Counted from the first letter of the stretch, positions 1-11,564 are shown. The stretch: 38,525 nucleotides of DNA from Welwitschia mirabilis (GCA_051453625.1 JBOZIK010000001.1:42395355-42433879), one strand, 5' to 3'. The notes: generated from the sequence alone by a model not told the origin. Translations and numbers: made by a program.

Positions 1-314
1 ACGAGAATATTAGGTACTATCGAAGATGATTAGGGATCGAGGGGGAGACCTTAATTTATAGACAGAAAGGAAAAATGGACTAACAGAAAAGCAAGCATAA
101 GAGAAACTATAGCTAACATGAAAGGGAAAGTTGCAATTAACAAGCAATAACTATGGAATACAATCTGTAAAAGTGTCAGAGGATAGTGTCGTCCATGTTG
201 ATTGTTCGGATGATATATGAGACGATAGGGATTTATAATGAGTTATCTAGTTTGCTTTTAGTTTAACTATCTGTGATCTTCATGCAAACTATTGTCGACT
301 AATATTAGAGATGT
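1..314. other. Unrecognised AT-rich sequence
   Basis: No coding similarity, repeat or RNA gene was recognised. The open frames entering the following gap are artefacts of reading through N. Confidence 0.5.
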
Positions 315-744
315 NNNNNNNNNNNNNNNNNNNNNNNNNNNNNNNNNNNNNNNNNNNNNNNNNNNNNNNNNNNNNNNNNNNNNNNNNNNNNNNNNNNNNN
401 NNNNNNNNNNNNNNNNNNNNNNNNNNNNNNNNNNNNNNNNNNNNNNNNNNNNNNNNNNNNNNNNNNNNNNNNNNNNNNNNNNNNNNNNNNNNNNNNNNNN
501 NNNNNNNNNNNNNNNNNNNNNNNNNNNNNNNNNNNNNNNNNNNNNNNNNNNNNNNNNNNNNNNNNNNNNNNNNNNNNNNNNNNNNNNNNNNNNNNNNNNN
601 NNNNNNNNNNNNNNNNNNNNNNNNNNNNNNNNNNNNNNNNNNNNNNNNNNNNNNNNNNNNNNNNNNNNNNNNNNNNNNNNNNNNNNNNNNNNNNNNNNNN
701 NNNNNNNNNNNNNNNNNNNNNNNNNNNNNNNNNNNNNNNNNNNN
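315..744. other. Assembly gap (430 N)
   Basis: A run of N with no readable sequence. Other N runs lie at 6011-6020, 19384-19393, 20238-20278, 20615-20827, 23482-23581, 27489-27498, 34237-34246, 35189-35288 and 36353-37188. Distances measured across them are only as good as the gap sizing. Confidence 0.99.
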
Positions 745-921
745 GAAATAGTTACAAATGTTGAATAAGCAGCTATAGAGAAGAGTGAGAGCTTTTTTTT
801 ATTTTTTCATCTTGAAATATATTCCATTATATTATGAGGGGATCTCTTTCTTAATTTTTAAAATCTTGAAAAAGATTTCTGTGTATGTGTGAGTGAGTAT
901 GTGTTTATAAGCAAGCAAGTA

Positions 922-935
922 AGAGAGAGAGAGAG

Positions 936-984
<49 letters not shown>
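922..984. repeat. (GA)n microsatellite
   Basis: An almost pure GA dinucleotide tract with one GC interruption near 938. The flanks 745-921 and 985-1119 show nothing else recognisable. Confidence 0.97.
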
Positions 985-988
<4 letters not shown>

Positions 989-1119
989 TAAAAGTAATTT
1001 TCTTTTATGTTACTTTGGTTAGTACCTAAAAATAATAGTATTATAGGTTAATGTTTATTTATTTAACAGAAATACAAGAATAATCACTCTAAAAACCTTA
1101 AAAAGTATAAGATAAATGG

Positions 1120-1560
1120 CACTCTACAAAAAATAATGATGGATAAAAACTATCATGATAATGTTTTTATAATAGTTTTTATCCATTATTATAGATCTCT
1201 CCATCATTAATAATTTATGAAAGTTATTAGCCATCATAAAATCAATCATGTAGCCATCATAAAAGTTGAAAATAATGATGGGTAAAAACCATCCTTAAAA
1301 GTATGTAAAAACATCATGAATTTCAAGATTTATGATGACTAAAAACTATCATAAAATAGGAGTTTTCTAATAGCTAAAAGCCATCATAAAATAGTAGGTT
1401 TGTAATAGCTTCAAACAATAATACAATGGGAGATTTATGATGAATAAAGGCCATCATAAAATAATAGAATATGAGATTTATGTAGTTAAAAAATATTATA
1501 AAATGTAAAATTAGGTAAAAAATGATGATGACCATAATCTATTATAAATGAAAGCATACT
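1120..1560 (+). mobile_element. Possible CACTA (En/Spm-like) terminus with subterminal repeats
   Basis: The segment opens with CACTCTACAAAAAATAATG, one inserted base away from the CACTACAAAAA-type ends of many plant CACTA transposons. A hairpin follows at once: arm 1132-1153 pairs with 1172-1190, with a 3-nt bulge. Degenerate copies of a short unit, gatggNtaaaaaNcatcataaaat, then recur to about 1510. Plant CACTA elements commonly have gacgg...ccgtc subterminal repeats, and the gatgg...ccatc form here is what CpG decay of those would give. I found no matching right-hand terminus and no recognisable transposase, so this is an orphan end or a short derivative. A Mutator-like or MITE origin remains possible. 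Confidence 0.5.
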
Positions 1561-4322
1561 ATCATTATCCTAATCTAATAGGTCTTAGATCTATTTTAAA
1601 ACTTTTGCATGGCAAAAATACTTTAAGTAATTATACTTCCCTTATTTCTTAGTAAGTCAAATGACTTCACACTTATCCTTTATAAATCATAAAGAATTTT
1701 TCTTTATCAAATTGCAATAACCATGACTAAAAAGGTTATAGGTTATTCTAGAAATAGAATAAATATGGAAACATTCTAGACATTTTAAATTTAAGATAAC
1801 ATTCAAGTAAATTTATAATGTCCTTCTTACTAAAAAATAAAATAACTATATCTAGCACTTAAAAGTTATAAGATTAATTATTTCATGCCTATTAAAATTT
1901 TTGGAATTAGGAATAAATTTTGATCTTTTTCACTTGTAATTTTACCATCCCTATCTGTGCCAATCTCAATGAATATCTTTACATAATTCTAAATTTTTGA
2001 TTGAGTTATATTTGGTTATGAAAATTGGCTTGGCCTTTCTAGACTTAAGGATGTTAAATCAAATAATAAAGATACAAGAATAATTAGCAAATTATGAGAC
2101 TTATCCATTTAAACTAGCTTAACTTGAGAAGATGCCTACATAGTAGAAGTTAGAATAAGAAATATTAAAGGTGAAATTGTAAAAGCTGTAATGTTACTAA
2201 ATGAAAAGTTTGTAGATAACCTCTACCCCTTGAGATATTTATTCTTATATTGTCAAATGCATAAGAGATACATTAGTAGTTATTATAATGAATTAAATAG
2301 TGGATAATGAAGAATTTATAGATAATCCTTGCCATTGTCAAGAACTCCATAGCATCCACTCAGTTTTCATAATAATTATCAACTTTAGAAGGATGAATTT
2401 TAATCTATTTTCAAAAATAACAACCTCATGGGTTAACTTATCCTGTACATTCCTTATAACCTAAGAAATAGGTTTTTTTTCCACTTAAAAAAAACATGAA
2501 ATTAGTACCAAGACATATATAATTACTACCAAAAAAATAATATTAAAGTGAGAAGCTTTAAAATATGTATACTAATGAAAAGGAAGGAATCATAAAGTAG
2601 TAGAATGCATTGATTTTAAAGAAAACAAAATAATAAGAACCATTAGTTATTGTATATGGCATAAGTCTATAAAATATAACACTTTGTAATAAGCTACATA
2701 ATCTAGATCCTTGAAATTAAAAAGTTCATCTTTTCAAATGCAAATAGTTGTTTTTAGGATAAAAATTCAAAAGGTCCAAATCAAGATTCATAAAAGGATG
2801 CCTGTTGAGAACATATATGCCAATCCAGATGTTTACATAATTTTGATAAATTATGTGACATTTAGATAAGTCCATAATAAGACATACATATAAGAAATAT
2901 GGGTAAGAAAAAGAAGGATATGAGAACTTACACTACAATATGTGAATATTTACAAATCCCATAATTAGTAATTTCACAATGCCAACAAGAAGAATATTTA
3001 TTATATAATTTACCAAAAGAACCTAGGGACCTAAAAATTTTATTTTTAAATGATATTTGCAATTTATCCAAATAATAGCTATAGCTAAAAAGTTAAAATA
3101 TGTTTAGAAAATAATTTAAAAGCTATTTAAATTTACTACAATACAAATGAATAAGACCCTTTTCAAAACAAAAAGTTCATTACACTGGTAAATGATAATT
3201 TAATGATTTTTTTCCCACTAAATGTCACTTCTCTTCTTGAAGAAATAGTAGAGGACTTATTGCATCTAAATGATATTTAAAGAAATTAAGAAAAAGACCA
3301 TTTACAAAACTTAAACGTTTAAATACATTGTGGCATCTTCTTGTGCAACATAAAGGTAAAAGAGAGTAATGCAGTGTCATATTTTATTAAAAAGAAAAGA
3401 TCAATAAAGATGCTAGTTTAGCTAATTAAATAATCTATTCCAAATATTAAAGTATTAATTAACATTTAAAATTTAGAAAGGGTAACCTCGAAGATACTTT
3501 AAATAATACTATTAAAATTAATACTCTTACATGCATTCATTTTTCTTTAGTGAAATAAATAAGAACATGTTTTTTTTCTTGTAAATATAGTCATTGAAAA
3601 GGTGAGCAAAATCATAACTATGAGCATTCACAACACATGATTAAGAAAAGTATAGCTTGATTTACATCTTTTACAAGAGAATAGATTACTATATATACAA
3701 ATATTATATTTTTAAGAGACAATTACTCAATTTGAGGAAAGAATTATTTATTTACCCAATTTGGCCTCCTTGTATATCATTCTTTGTGTGCTATAAATAT
3801 CAGTTTAAGATGAAGCCATCATTGATGATTCTAAAAAATTTGTTAATTAAATAAAAAATATTGGTAGTGATTAACTATTACCACTTGATATACTATCAAT
3901 CATAATTATTACTTAAATAATTATAAATTAAAAAATATTAAAGAAAGTCTAGGAATTGCTAGAAGGAGGTGCAATAATCAAGACTCATATTAGATGCTTT
4001 ACATACATGAATTAGTTTAGGTGGAAGAGATATGAAGTAAAATAAGAGTAAGAAAAACATGGAATGAATATGATAAGATATCAAATATCTAAGGATTTAG
4101 CATGAGATAGAAATAAATAGAAAAATACATCCCACAAAGGCAGCTTTGTAAACATAGGATAAGTTTAGGATGATGATGCTTATTAAGGCTATAATTCATA
4201 TAGGAAATTAGGTATTTTTTTTTTTGCTTTGCTTTATTAGTAAAGGCATCATCTCTAATATTATAGTTTAATATATAAAAATATTTGATTATAAAATACA
4301 TAAATTTTAATTAAAAATGTTT
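1561..4322. other. Unrecognised AT-rich intergenic DNA
   Basis: Both strands were read and no protein family could be assigned. Short open frames such as 3657-3854 (plus) and 4089-4301 (minus) consist of low-complexity I/K/Y/F residues and look accidental. If the CACTA-like end at 1120 is real, part of this stretch may be its decayed interior, but no transposase motif was seen. Confidence 0.4.
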
Positions 4323-4650
4323 AATTATAACTAATACCAATTTTTTGCACATAATACTTCATAGTCAAACACACTTTATAACATTCAATAACAATTGTAA
4401 CATTAGGATCATAGTAAAAAATGTTCCATTTTTAATGACTTTGTGATCCTTAATAAGCTCAACAAGGTCATAGCTCTTGTTGTTTTTTAAATCCTCTACC
4501 TCCTCCTCTATAGGAACTTTTCAATGATAAGAATCTTCTAATTCACATATCTCTTGATATAAGCTATGATTATCTTCCTTAATAAAACATGCATGAGAAT
4601 TTAAATGATACTTAGAAAAAGGCTTTTTGGCTCTTGTAGGTCTCTGCAAT
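4323..4650 (-). pseudogene. Ty1/copia reverse-transcriptase N-terminal fragment
   Basis: Minus-strand translation gives the linker before the copia RT (a LQRPTRAKKPFSKYHLN stretch corresponding to the usual RRSTR...P...Y region). Next comes an EEEVEDLKNNKSYDLVEL block matching the conserved 'EEM..L..N.TW.LV.LP' opening of RVT_2. After a one-base frameshift the frame resumes with Y.VQKIGISYN, corresponding to 'Y.QK.GIDY.ETF'. One in-frame TGA is visible near the start of the block. It is a short piece of an old element. Integrase upstream and the RT catalytic core downstream were not found, so it is truncated or decayed beyond recognition on both sides. It belongs to a different copy from the plus-strand copia element at 7034. 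Confidence 0.72.
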
Positions 4651-6010
4651 CCTAGATATTTTTCTTTAATCAGTTAAAAGTCATTAAGGATCTAATTTTT
4701 CTACTATTTTTCATGTCAAGGTTCATTCTTTACATCATCATTTTAATTTAACATGCTATATCAGATGTTTCAATCTAGAGTGTTATCACACCACTAATGA
4801 AAATTATAACATTAAGGGCTTACCATAAAATAAATGTTAAAAATTATTTATAAACAAGTTTTAAAGTTTAATTTCTTATAAGTTATATGGATGATGGAAT
4901 TCATTATACATTTACGAGCTTTAATCACATTTTATAAATTCTGATTTTATAGTAATTCTTATTTTATATCAAAATTTTAATCCTTTTTTGTTAATGATAT
5001 TAAAGCTTTGTGATTATTGGTTAATACATCAATGGCCTTAAGAGAATCCTATTCTATGCATTTTTTATCAAATCATAGTCTTGAAAATCATATGGAAATA
5101 ACTATAGTGTTTTATTAGAAAACATTTATACATCTGGAAATACTATGCTGCATATATAGAAGAAAGAATATCAACTAATGAAAAGAAGTCGTTTAGGATA
5201 AGAAATCATTAAAAAAAATTATTCTTTAATTATATAATCTTTAGAGTCCTTTAAAAATGTTTATATTTTTGATGGAAATGAAATTTGATACAAACTTAAC
5301 TTTATCCTTTAGAAATCTTAGAAAGATCTCTAGCCAAGCCTTGAAAAAGAGAAGATGAGATTGTAGAATTTATTTTAGAGAAACTACTAATATAATATTA
5401 GTGCATGATTTTCTAAGGAAAAAAACTCCAAAACTCTTGAATATCTTTAATGAACTACCATTTTAATCTATGCTCAGAATAATTTAAAGGTATGTTCTTT
5501 TTACAAAGAATGGAGAGTTAGAAATAAAATGAGGAAAGAGAGAAAGAGAGAGAAAAAGAGAGAAAGAGAGAGAATTAAGAAGAATTAAAAAAAATGCTAG
5601 GATTTTACTTATTACAAAAGAATCTATATACTTAGAGTTTCCCTTGGCTCTAGATCAGTTTGACTCTTAAGTGATGTGGAAAGTGATTTATTCCATTTAA
5701 ATTCAAGAAGTCTTGCAACATATTTCAAGTACCAAAAATTTGAAAACTCGTTTACTAAATTTACATTCCTAATATCTGTATTCCTTAGATGAATTTTGTT
5801 AAATTAATCTTTTTTCTGCATCTTTATCTTTTGCAACATCTATTTTGAATATAAGCCATTGTTTTTCTTAGATCTTTCAATCTCTAATTGCATCCTAAAA
5901 ATACCACTAGAATCATAAGTTTCTTTTAATGATTTCGATCCTCATTTGCATGATATGAGTTTTTGATTAAATTGCCTTCACATAATTCCAAAATCTTGAG
6001 CATAATACAA
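4651..6010. other. Unrecognised AT-rich DNA
   Basis: I can assign no gene or element here. The only distinct item is the purine microsatellite at 5531-5573. Upstream remnants of the minus-strand copia fragment may be present but were not recognised. Confidence 0.4.
5531..5573. repeat. Purine microsatellite (GAGA/AAAG)n
   Basis: A 43-bp imperfect tract of GAGA and GAAA units, all purine on the plus strand. Confidence 0.9.
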
Positions 6011-6020
6011 NNNNNNNNNN

Positions 6021-6778
6021 CTCAAACTCTAAGAATGTATTCTATGTTAACTTTTAAAAATTCTATTAAATACAAGTTCTATGTTATCTTATGCATAAAA
6101 AATCTAAGTTTTTTTAAAGCTTAAATTCTAAATCCTTTATACTTTAAATTATTTTATATAAATCAGAAAAAAAGTGCAACATCTAGATGAGTTAATTTTT
6201 TATGGAGATAATATCTAAGGTTTCAATTTAAGAATTATGTTTCATGTTGTTATAGATTGCTTTTGTTTTGCATGCAAACATAACATTATAGTAAAATGTT
6301 TTATTTTTAATCATTTGTTACAACTCTTATCCTTTCATGTCAATTCTTTATGCATTAATAAGCTTTGTAAAACATTAAAATTTAGCGCATTGTGGAATTC
6401 CACAGCATTTTTTTAATGAAATTTTATAGAATTTAAATATTAAAGTATTAATGCTTAAAAAAATAAAAAATAAACCTAGATTTCTTCAACTAGTAAAAAG
6501 ACTTCCCACATGGAGAGGAGCTAAGACTAAGAAAGATACATGATTCTTCATTTTCTTTTTATCTTTTTAAAATTTTTTTAATTTTTTTTAATGTTTGATA
6601 TGTGTGTTCTTCATTTTATGAATAGTTGATTAATATTTTACATTTTTTATTTTATTCAAGTTTAAGACAATAGTTTCAATAAAAGTTTCAAGAATAATTA
6701 TTGTTTTTCTTAAAATTTTGGATTAAATATGAAACTTTGAAATTAAAATAAAAATTGCATATTGCTATGGAAATTTCA
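6021..6778 (+). repeat. Probable 3' part of the 5' LTR of copia element A
   Basis: This stretch lies directly upstream of a tRNA-Met-type primer-binding site and ends in CA at 6777-6778, as an LTR should. The left boundary cannot be set because no second copy of this LTR was found in the window; the element is broken at 10044. The call rests on position relative to the binding site and gag, not on repeat evidence. Confidence 0.4.
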
Positions 6779-6780
6779 TT

Positions 6781-6792
6781 TGGTATTAAAGT
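6781..6792 (+). promoter_or_regulatory. Decayed primer-binding site, initiator tRNA-Met type
   Basis: TGGTATTAAAGT differs from the canonical TGGTATCAGAGC at three positions, all transitions. It lies 2 bp after a CA dinucleotide and about 240 bp before gag. Minus-strand DNA synthesis of the element would have started here. Confidence 0.65.
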
Positions 6793-7033
6793 GCGTATCC
6801 AGCTCTTAATGTTTTATTTAAAATTCTTGTCTAAGTCTCAACATGCTTTTGTCTTCTAATTCTTATCTAGTTCTTGATCTTGTATTATTCCAGATAAATT
6901 TCAATTTGGCCCTTCCATTTTTTATACTAAAAATATCCTTAACTAATTAACCTTTTTTTACAAATAAATTGTTGTATTTTACCACCTATTAGCTAAATCT
7001 TAATTTATTTCAACTCTCAGGTTGCATTGTAAA

Positions 7034-7930
7034 CATGGGCAAGGGCAAAGTTCCCCAGTTTGAAAGTGATGCATTTGAGGTTGAGAAAAGGAGAATGAAG
7101 ATATACCTCAAATCCAAGGGAATTTGGAATTATATACAAGTGGATTTTACCTTTGCAAAGTCTTAGGATGATACCAAATACTATGATACATGTAGGAAAA
7201 AAGATTGTAAGGCTATGAAAATTATTCATTTATGCATGCCTGATAATAAGCTCAAAAATTTAGAAAATTCAAATCCACATATAGACCATGAAGAGGGATA
7301 GATGAGTTTACTAAGGCCATGAAAATGTAAGGGCCATTATGTTTCAAAACCTTAGCTTTCAATTGGCAGTGAAAATGTAGATGCATACATTTATAAGGTT
7401 AAAGACATAGTTAAAAAGATGTAAGATTTAGAATATGAATTTAAAAATAATGATGTTGCCCTTAAAATGTTAGGAATTGTTATCAAAACATTTAAGCCCA
7501 TAGCCATCACCCTCCATAATATCTTATACTTAAGAATAACTTCTTTATAAGAATTATCTAGTAGGCTTATCTAATATGAGATCATCCACAAGGAAAAGGA
7601 GGAGGAAAATGTGACTACTTTAAAAACATTTTACCATGATAGCACTAGAGGAGGTTATAAAGAAAGAGAAAAATACAATGAAATAGGAAGAGGTAGAAAC
7701 CAAGGTATAGGTCTATGAAGAAAACCAAAAATAATTCAACATAGTGAAATAAGTAATTTTAATTTTAAGAATGTTCCATTACTTAACAACTGAAAAGAAA
7801 CTAGGGAATGCCACTATTTCCATAAAAGAGGTCATCTTATTAAAAAATATAGAAACAAGAAATGGAGTGATACAAACAAAGCCAACATAGCAAAAAAAAC
7901 TAAATCTTCTAAGTGCCTAGGTTAGAAGAG
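7034..7930 (+). pseudogene. gag: Ty1/copia gag (capsid and nucleocapsid), broken
   Basis: The reading frame starts MGKGKVPQFESDAF and continues with the RMK.YL.SKG.W motif typical of copia Gag N-termini (UBN2 type). Further on are the A..II...M.D and 'V.AY...VK.I...' segments, an Arg/Gly-rich stretch (GGYKERE, GRGRNQG) near 7650-7720, and a zinc knuckle at 7809-7850. The knuckle keeps the C-x2-C-x4-H-x4-C spacing, but Cys2 is now Phe and Cys4 is now Tyr, so it could not bind zinc. Several in-frame stops and frameshifts interrupt the gene. In a live element the product packages the RNA into cytoplasmic virus-like particles. I chose the start as the first ATG after the binding site with family similarity. 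Confidence 0.85.
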
Positions 7931-8129
7931 AAAAGTGGATTCAAACCAAAGAAAGAAGTTAAGGTAAGAGTATTTGTGGCTAAAACATAATTAGAGTTAA
8001 TCTCATCTGTCAGCATATTCATCTATTAATACATTAATAGTGGCTGTTTAAAGCATACTACCTATGAAAAGTACTTGTTTTAAGAAATTTTTGAAGAAGA
8101 TCATGTAGTAAGATTTAAAGAAGGAGCAT

Positions 8130-8480
8130 CATGAGATATTAAGGGTCATGATACCTTTTTTGTTAACAACCACAAAGGTGAAAATTTTATCATTCATGAT
8201 ATTTTCTATATTCCTAGTGCCTATTACAATCTTATTAGTTTAGGATAATTAATTGAAAATGGTTTTAAGGCTAAGTTTGAAGATAAAAATTGCATCTTAT
8301 CTAAAGGAAAACAAATGCTATAAGTGCTTAAAATAGGAAACAACTTGTACCAAATCACATTTGGAAAATCTTTAGTTTTTAGCGAAGCTGATTTTTGAAC
8401 ATGACATAGAAAAATAGGACACATCTTAAACAAACACATAAGGGTAATATTTTAATACAAAATTATTAGGGGATTGTCCA
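8130..8480 (+). pseudogene. Copia protease tail and GAG-pre-integrase region, broken
   Basis: Translation shows a 'DIFYIPSAYYNLISLG.LIENG' stretch, matching the conserved 'DV.YVP....NLLS...L...G' block at the end of copia protease. A 'HRKIGHI' segment follows near 8405, corresponding to the H..LGH.....L pre-integrase motif that starts the integrase zinc domain. I did not see an intact D-S/T-G protease active site. Multiple stops and shifts are present. The segment sits between gag and the integrase core, as the copia order predicts. Confidence 0.72.
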
Positions 8481-8559
8481 ATTTGTAAATTGAATTAACT
8501 AATACATGCAAGAAATGCATTTAAGGCAAGAAAACAAGGGTTTTATTTTTCAAAAGTCT

Positions 8560-9480
8560 CAGTCAAATAATCTTAGAAATTGTTATTTGTGGATTTAGAT
8601 ATATAGGGATCCTTTAACCCTTTAAGTTTGAGTGGTTGTAAGTATTTTATTACATTTACTAATGATTTTTCAAGATTATGTCATGTCCATTTATTAAAAT
8701 ATAGATATCAAACTTTACAATCGTTAAGTTTTTCAAAGATAGACTAAAATAAAATTAGGTGTTAAGATTAAGTACTTAAGAGTTGATAGAGAAGGTGAGG
8801 ACTTATCTAATGATTTTTAATCTCATTTTCAAAATAATGATATTACTCATCAATTGACAACAATTTATACTCCATAACAACATGGAGTTACAAAAATAAA
8901 GAATCATTCTTTAGCGAGTATATCAAAAACCATGATACTTTAAACAATTATTGATAAGTCCTTTTGGATTGAAGTGCTTAATACTGTAACCTACCTCCAA
9001 AATCACATGGTTATGAGAAATCATGATCATTTCACCTTATATGAATAATGGTATGATATTAAATCTAATTTGTTACATTTACAAATTTTTGGATCTAATT
9101 TCTTTGTCAAGAATACAAAACCTCATTAAGACAAATTGGAATCTAGATCTAGGTCATGCATATTTATTGGATATCCTAGCCAAATTAAAGCATATAGATG
9201 TCATAATCCTAATTCAAAAAATGTTTTGAAATGCATTGATATTAAAATCATACATTTGGAATTATTAAATCCTATTTCTGCTTTTAATAATGATTATAAT
9301 CATATTTCTTATAATAATAAATATAGTGAGTCTAAAGATGATGATGATGATGATGATGATGGTTCACTTAAATAAATTCTAGTTGATGGCACAAAGTCTA
9401 GTGAAAATCAAGTGTCCATTCATGTACACAATCAAGGTGAAAATGAATCTAAAAATCTATGTAAATTATTGGATTAAAAT
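8560..9480 (+). pseudogene. Copia integrase (rve core), inactivated
   Basis: The core is recognisable: 'FITFTNDFSR' near 8650 (family 'FVTF.DD.SR'), 'LRVDREGEDLSNDF' at about 8776 (family 'LR.DRGGEY.S..F'), and 'TIYTPQQHGVTK' at about 8860 (family 'T.PYTPQQNGVAE'). The catalytic Glu of D,D(35)E is replaced by Lys in GVTKIKN. 'SFWIEVLNTVTYLQNH' follows, matching the conserved 'FW.EA..TA.YL.NR'. Past 9136 comes the 'SRSCIFIGYP' block (family 'GIFLGYS') and a run of eight Asp codons (GAT)8 at 9337-9360, an expansion in the acidic linker before RT. Several TAG and TAA stops and frameshifts are present. Confidence 0.85.
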
Positions 9481-9783
9481 ATAACTAATAAATCAAAACA
9501 TAAGAGGATAACTCCTATCATGATCAATCCAACATCATAAATCCTAGTGATGCTCCAATAAGGATAATAAGACAAACAATATTGGTGTAATCATAGAAGA
9601 TAAGGTACGCAATGACATTTTGAAAGATTATTTAGTATTAGATTGTAAATATTTAAATCAAGATCTAGTTCACTTCAAGGAAGATATAAAATACCTAGAT
9701 TAGGTCAAGGTAATGGAGGAAGAAATTCCTAAATTGAAATAAACAATACATGAATTCCTATTCCTAGGCCATAAAAAAAAAAT
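9481..9783 (+). pseudogene. Copia integrase-RT linker, decayed
   Basis: Low-complexity, Asn/Lys-rich translation with many stops, lying between the acidic linker and the RT. Its position and composition match the variable integrase C-terminal region of copia polyproteins. Confidence 0.5.
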
Positions 9784-10044
9784 TTCATTAGTATCAAGTG
9801 GATTTATAAAACTAAATATAATTCTAATAATATAGTTAACAAATATAAGGCCTATTTTGTTGCTCTTGATTATGTACAAGAAGTAGGCATAGATTATGAA
9901 TAAACATATGCACTTGATGCATCTCTTGAATTAGTTAGATATTTTCTTGTATACGCTTCAAAATATTTCATGACTGTTTGATAGATGAATGTCAAATATT
10001 CCTTCTTGAATGGGGTCTTTGAAGAAGAAGTGTATATCTCATAA
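9784..10044 (+). pseudogene. Copia reverse transcriptase, 5' part, truncated
   Basis: Clear RVT_2 opening: 'SIKWIYKTKYN' (family 'G.KWV.K.K.'), 'KYKAYFVAL.YVQEVGIDYE' (family 'KYKARLVA.G..Q..G.DY.ET'), and 'MNVKYSFLNGVFEEEVYI' (family 'MDVK.AFL.G.L.E..YM.QP'). CGA>TGA- and CAA>TAA-type stops occur. Similarity ends at about 10044, where the LTR of the outer gypsy element begins, so the catalytic YVDD is missing on this side. A related but distinct copy of the same region lies at 32356-32768. Confidence 0.88.
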
Positions 10045-11543
10045 CATTACAAGCATAAATTTAATGGTTTGACATATTATTTAGATTATGTTTTAGATCT
10101 CATTTCAAAAGTTTTATGATGAACTTAACCATTTTTAAATGTTAAGGATAAAAGAAAGGTATAACTTGAATAAAATCATATGTTCATGTGGATAAAATTA
10201 CTATAGTAAATTACTGTAGTAAATTTATTATAGAAGTTGAAGCTACTATAGTAGTCAAAGTTACTATAGAACAGACACTATAGTAGGTTACTTTAGCATC
10301 ATCCACATGATCATTTAGATGACACTGTAGGACAACAATGCTATAGCATAGTTATTGTAGCAGTTACTATAGTAAAAATTTAGTTTTCAGCTCATCATCC
10401 AAATAATACCAAAAGAATGACAATCATTACAAAAACATAAAAAAGACATAAATTTTAATAATTGGACTCATCACCACCTATGATTATCTGGATGACACTT
10501 AGGATTAGATTCCTCTTTAATAAAATTCAATAAGGATAGCATGATGTAACATAAGAGATAATTATTAGTAGTTAAAGGTGCCATCCACATTATCATCTAG
10601 ACAACATTATATGATGACTAATAGGAAAAGAAGAAACAAAAATATGTCATTGTCATCCACTCCATAATTTGGATGACATTTAGAATGACATCAAGAATAT
10701 TCAAAATTAACAGGTGCCAAGAATTAAGAAGTATTTGCTAGCATCGTTTATTTCATTATCTAAACAACACTAGTTGAACATTAGTTAGTTATTTGTTAAA
10801 AAAATAATCTTTATGTAACAAATGTTGGTTTGGATATACCCTTCCACATCACATTCCTTAGTAACCTCAACCACTAATATAAAACTATAAATAATCTTTT
10901 AGATATCCTATTTATCATCTTAACAAACTTTTAATCTTTTGACAATTAAAGATTAATTAGTAAAAGATCCATCTTGATTTTGAAAAGGGTTTCACTTGGT
11001 ATTGGGCTTGGATTCCTCCATTAAGGTGCTATTACTCATGAAAGGATGTAAGCATACTTTGTTTTTCAAGTGATTAATAAAGCACTTTTTGTTTGATTCT
11101 CTCTTTTCATATTCCTCAGTTTTCATGATACATTTTCTTTAGGATTCAAGTGATATTGATAGGAATATGTTATGATATCTAAGGTCTAATTTAGATGACA
11201 ATAAATCGGCGATTTGGTTAATATTTGCATTTAGGTTGTATTAATTTAATTGCATTACATTTTATTTCATTCAATTATCATCCATTATACTTATTGCAAT
11301 TACATTATTCTTAATTTATTTTTTCATTCATATAAATTAAAAATTAAAAACGTTTTTCTCATCTCTCTCAAATCAATTTTCTAATTCACTTTTTATAAGT
11401 CTTATCTAAAGTATGACATTTTGGGTTGACCCCACAATATAATGGTGTTTTTTGCAAAAGAAATATATATTTAATTTTTAGGTTATAAAGCAAAGATACA
11501 TTAATGAGATTTAGATTCTAAAGAATAAATAACCACCACATCA
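10045..11543 (+). repeat. Outer element 5' LTR
   Basis: Aligns along its length with 30852-32333. The expected TG start has become CA (CATTACAAG here, TGTTATAAG in the other copy), and the end is TCA at 11541-11543. Inside are a cluster of CTATAG palindromes (10198-10375), four near-palindromic TCATCCAC...ATCTAGATGAC units, a TATA-like CTATAAATA at 10885-10893 conserved in the other copy, a conserved TTGGGCT...TCCTCCATT block at about 10993-11027, and an AATAAA at about 11075. Confidence 0.85.
10885..10893 (+). promoter_or_regulatory. Candidate LTR TATA box
   Basis: CTATAAATA is identical in the partner LTR (31686-31694) although the surroundings have diverged. It precedes the conserved block and an AATAAA signal, as expected for a U3/R arrangement. 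Confidence 0.5.
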
Positions 11544-11546
11544 TTT

Positions 11547-11564
11547 TGGCGCCATTACTAGGAA
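11547..11564 (+). promoter_or_regulatory. Outer element primer-binding site, Athila/Tat type
   Basis: Starts 3 bp after the LTR. It matches TGGCGCCGTTGCCGGGGA, usually attributed to tRNA-Asp, with differences that are all transitions; the first seven bases TGGCGCC are intact. Confidence 0.85.

Noticed and set aside
7017-7229. Minus-strand frames 7017-7229 and 8224-8439
   Set aside because: They are shadows of the plus-strand copia gag and pre-integrase sequences.
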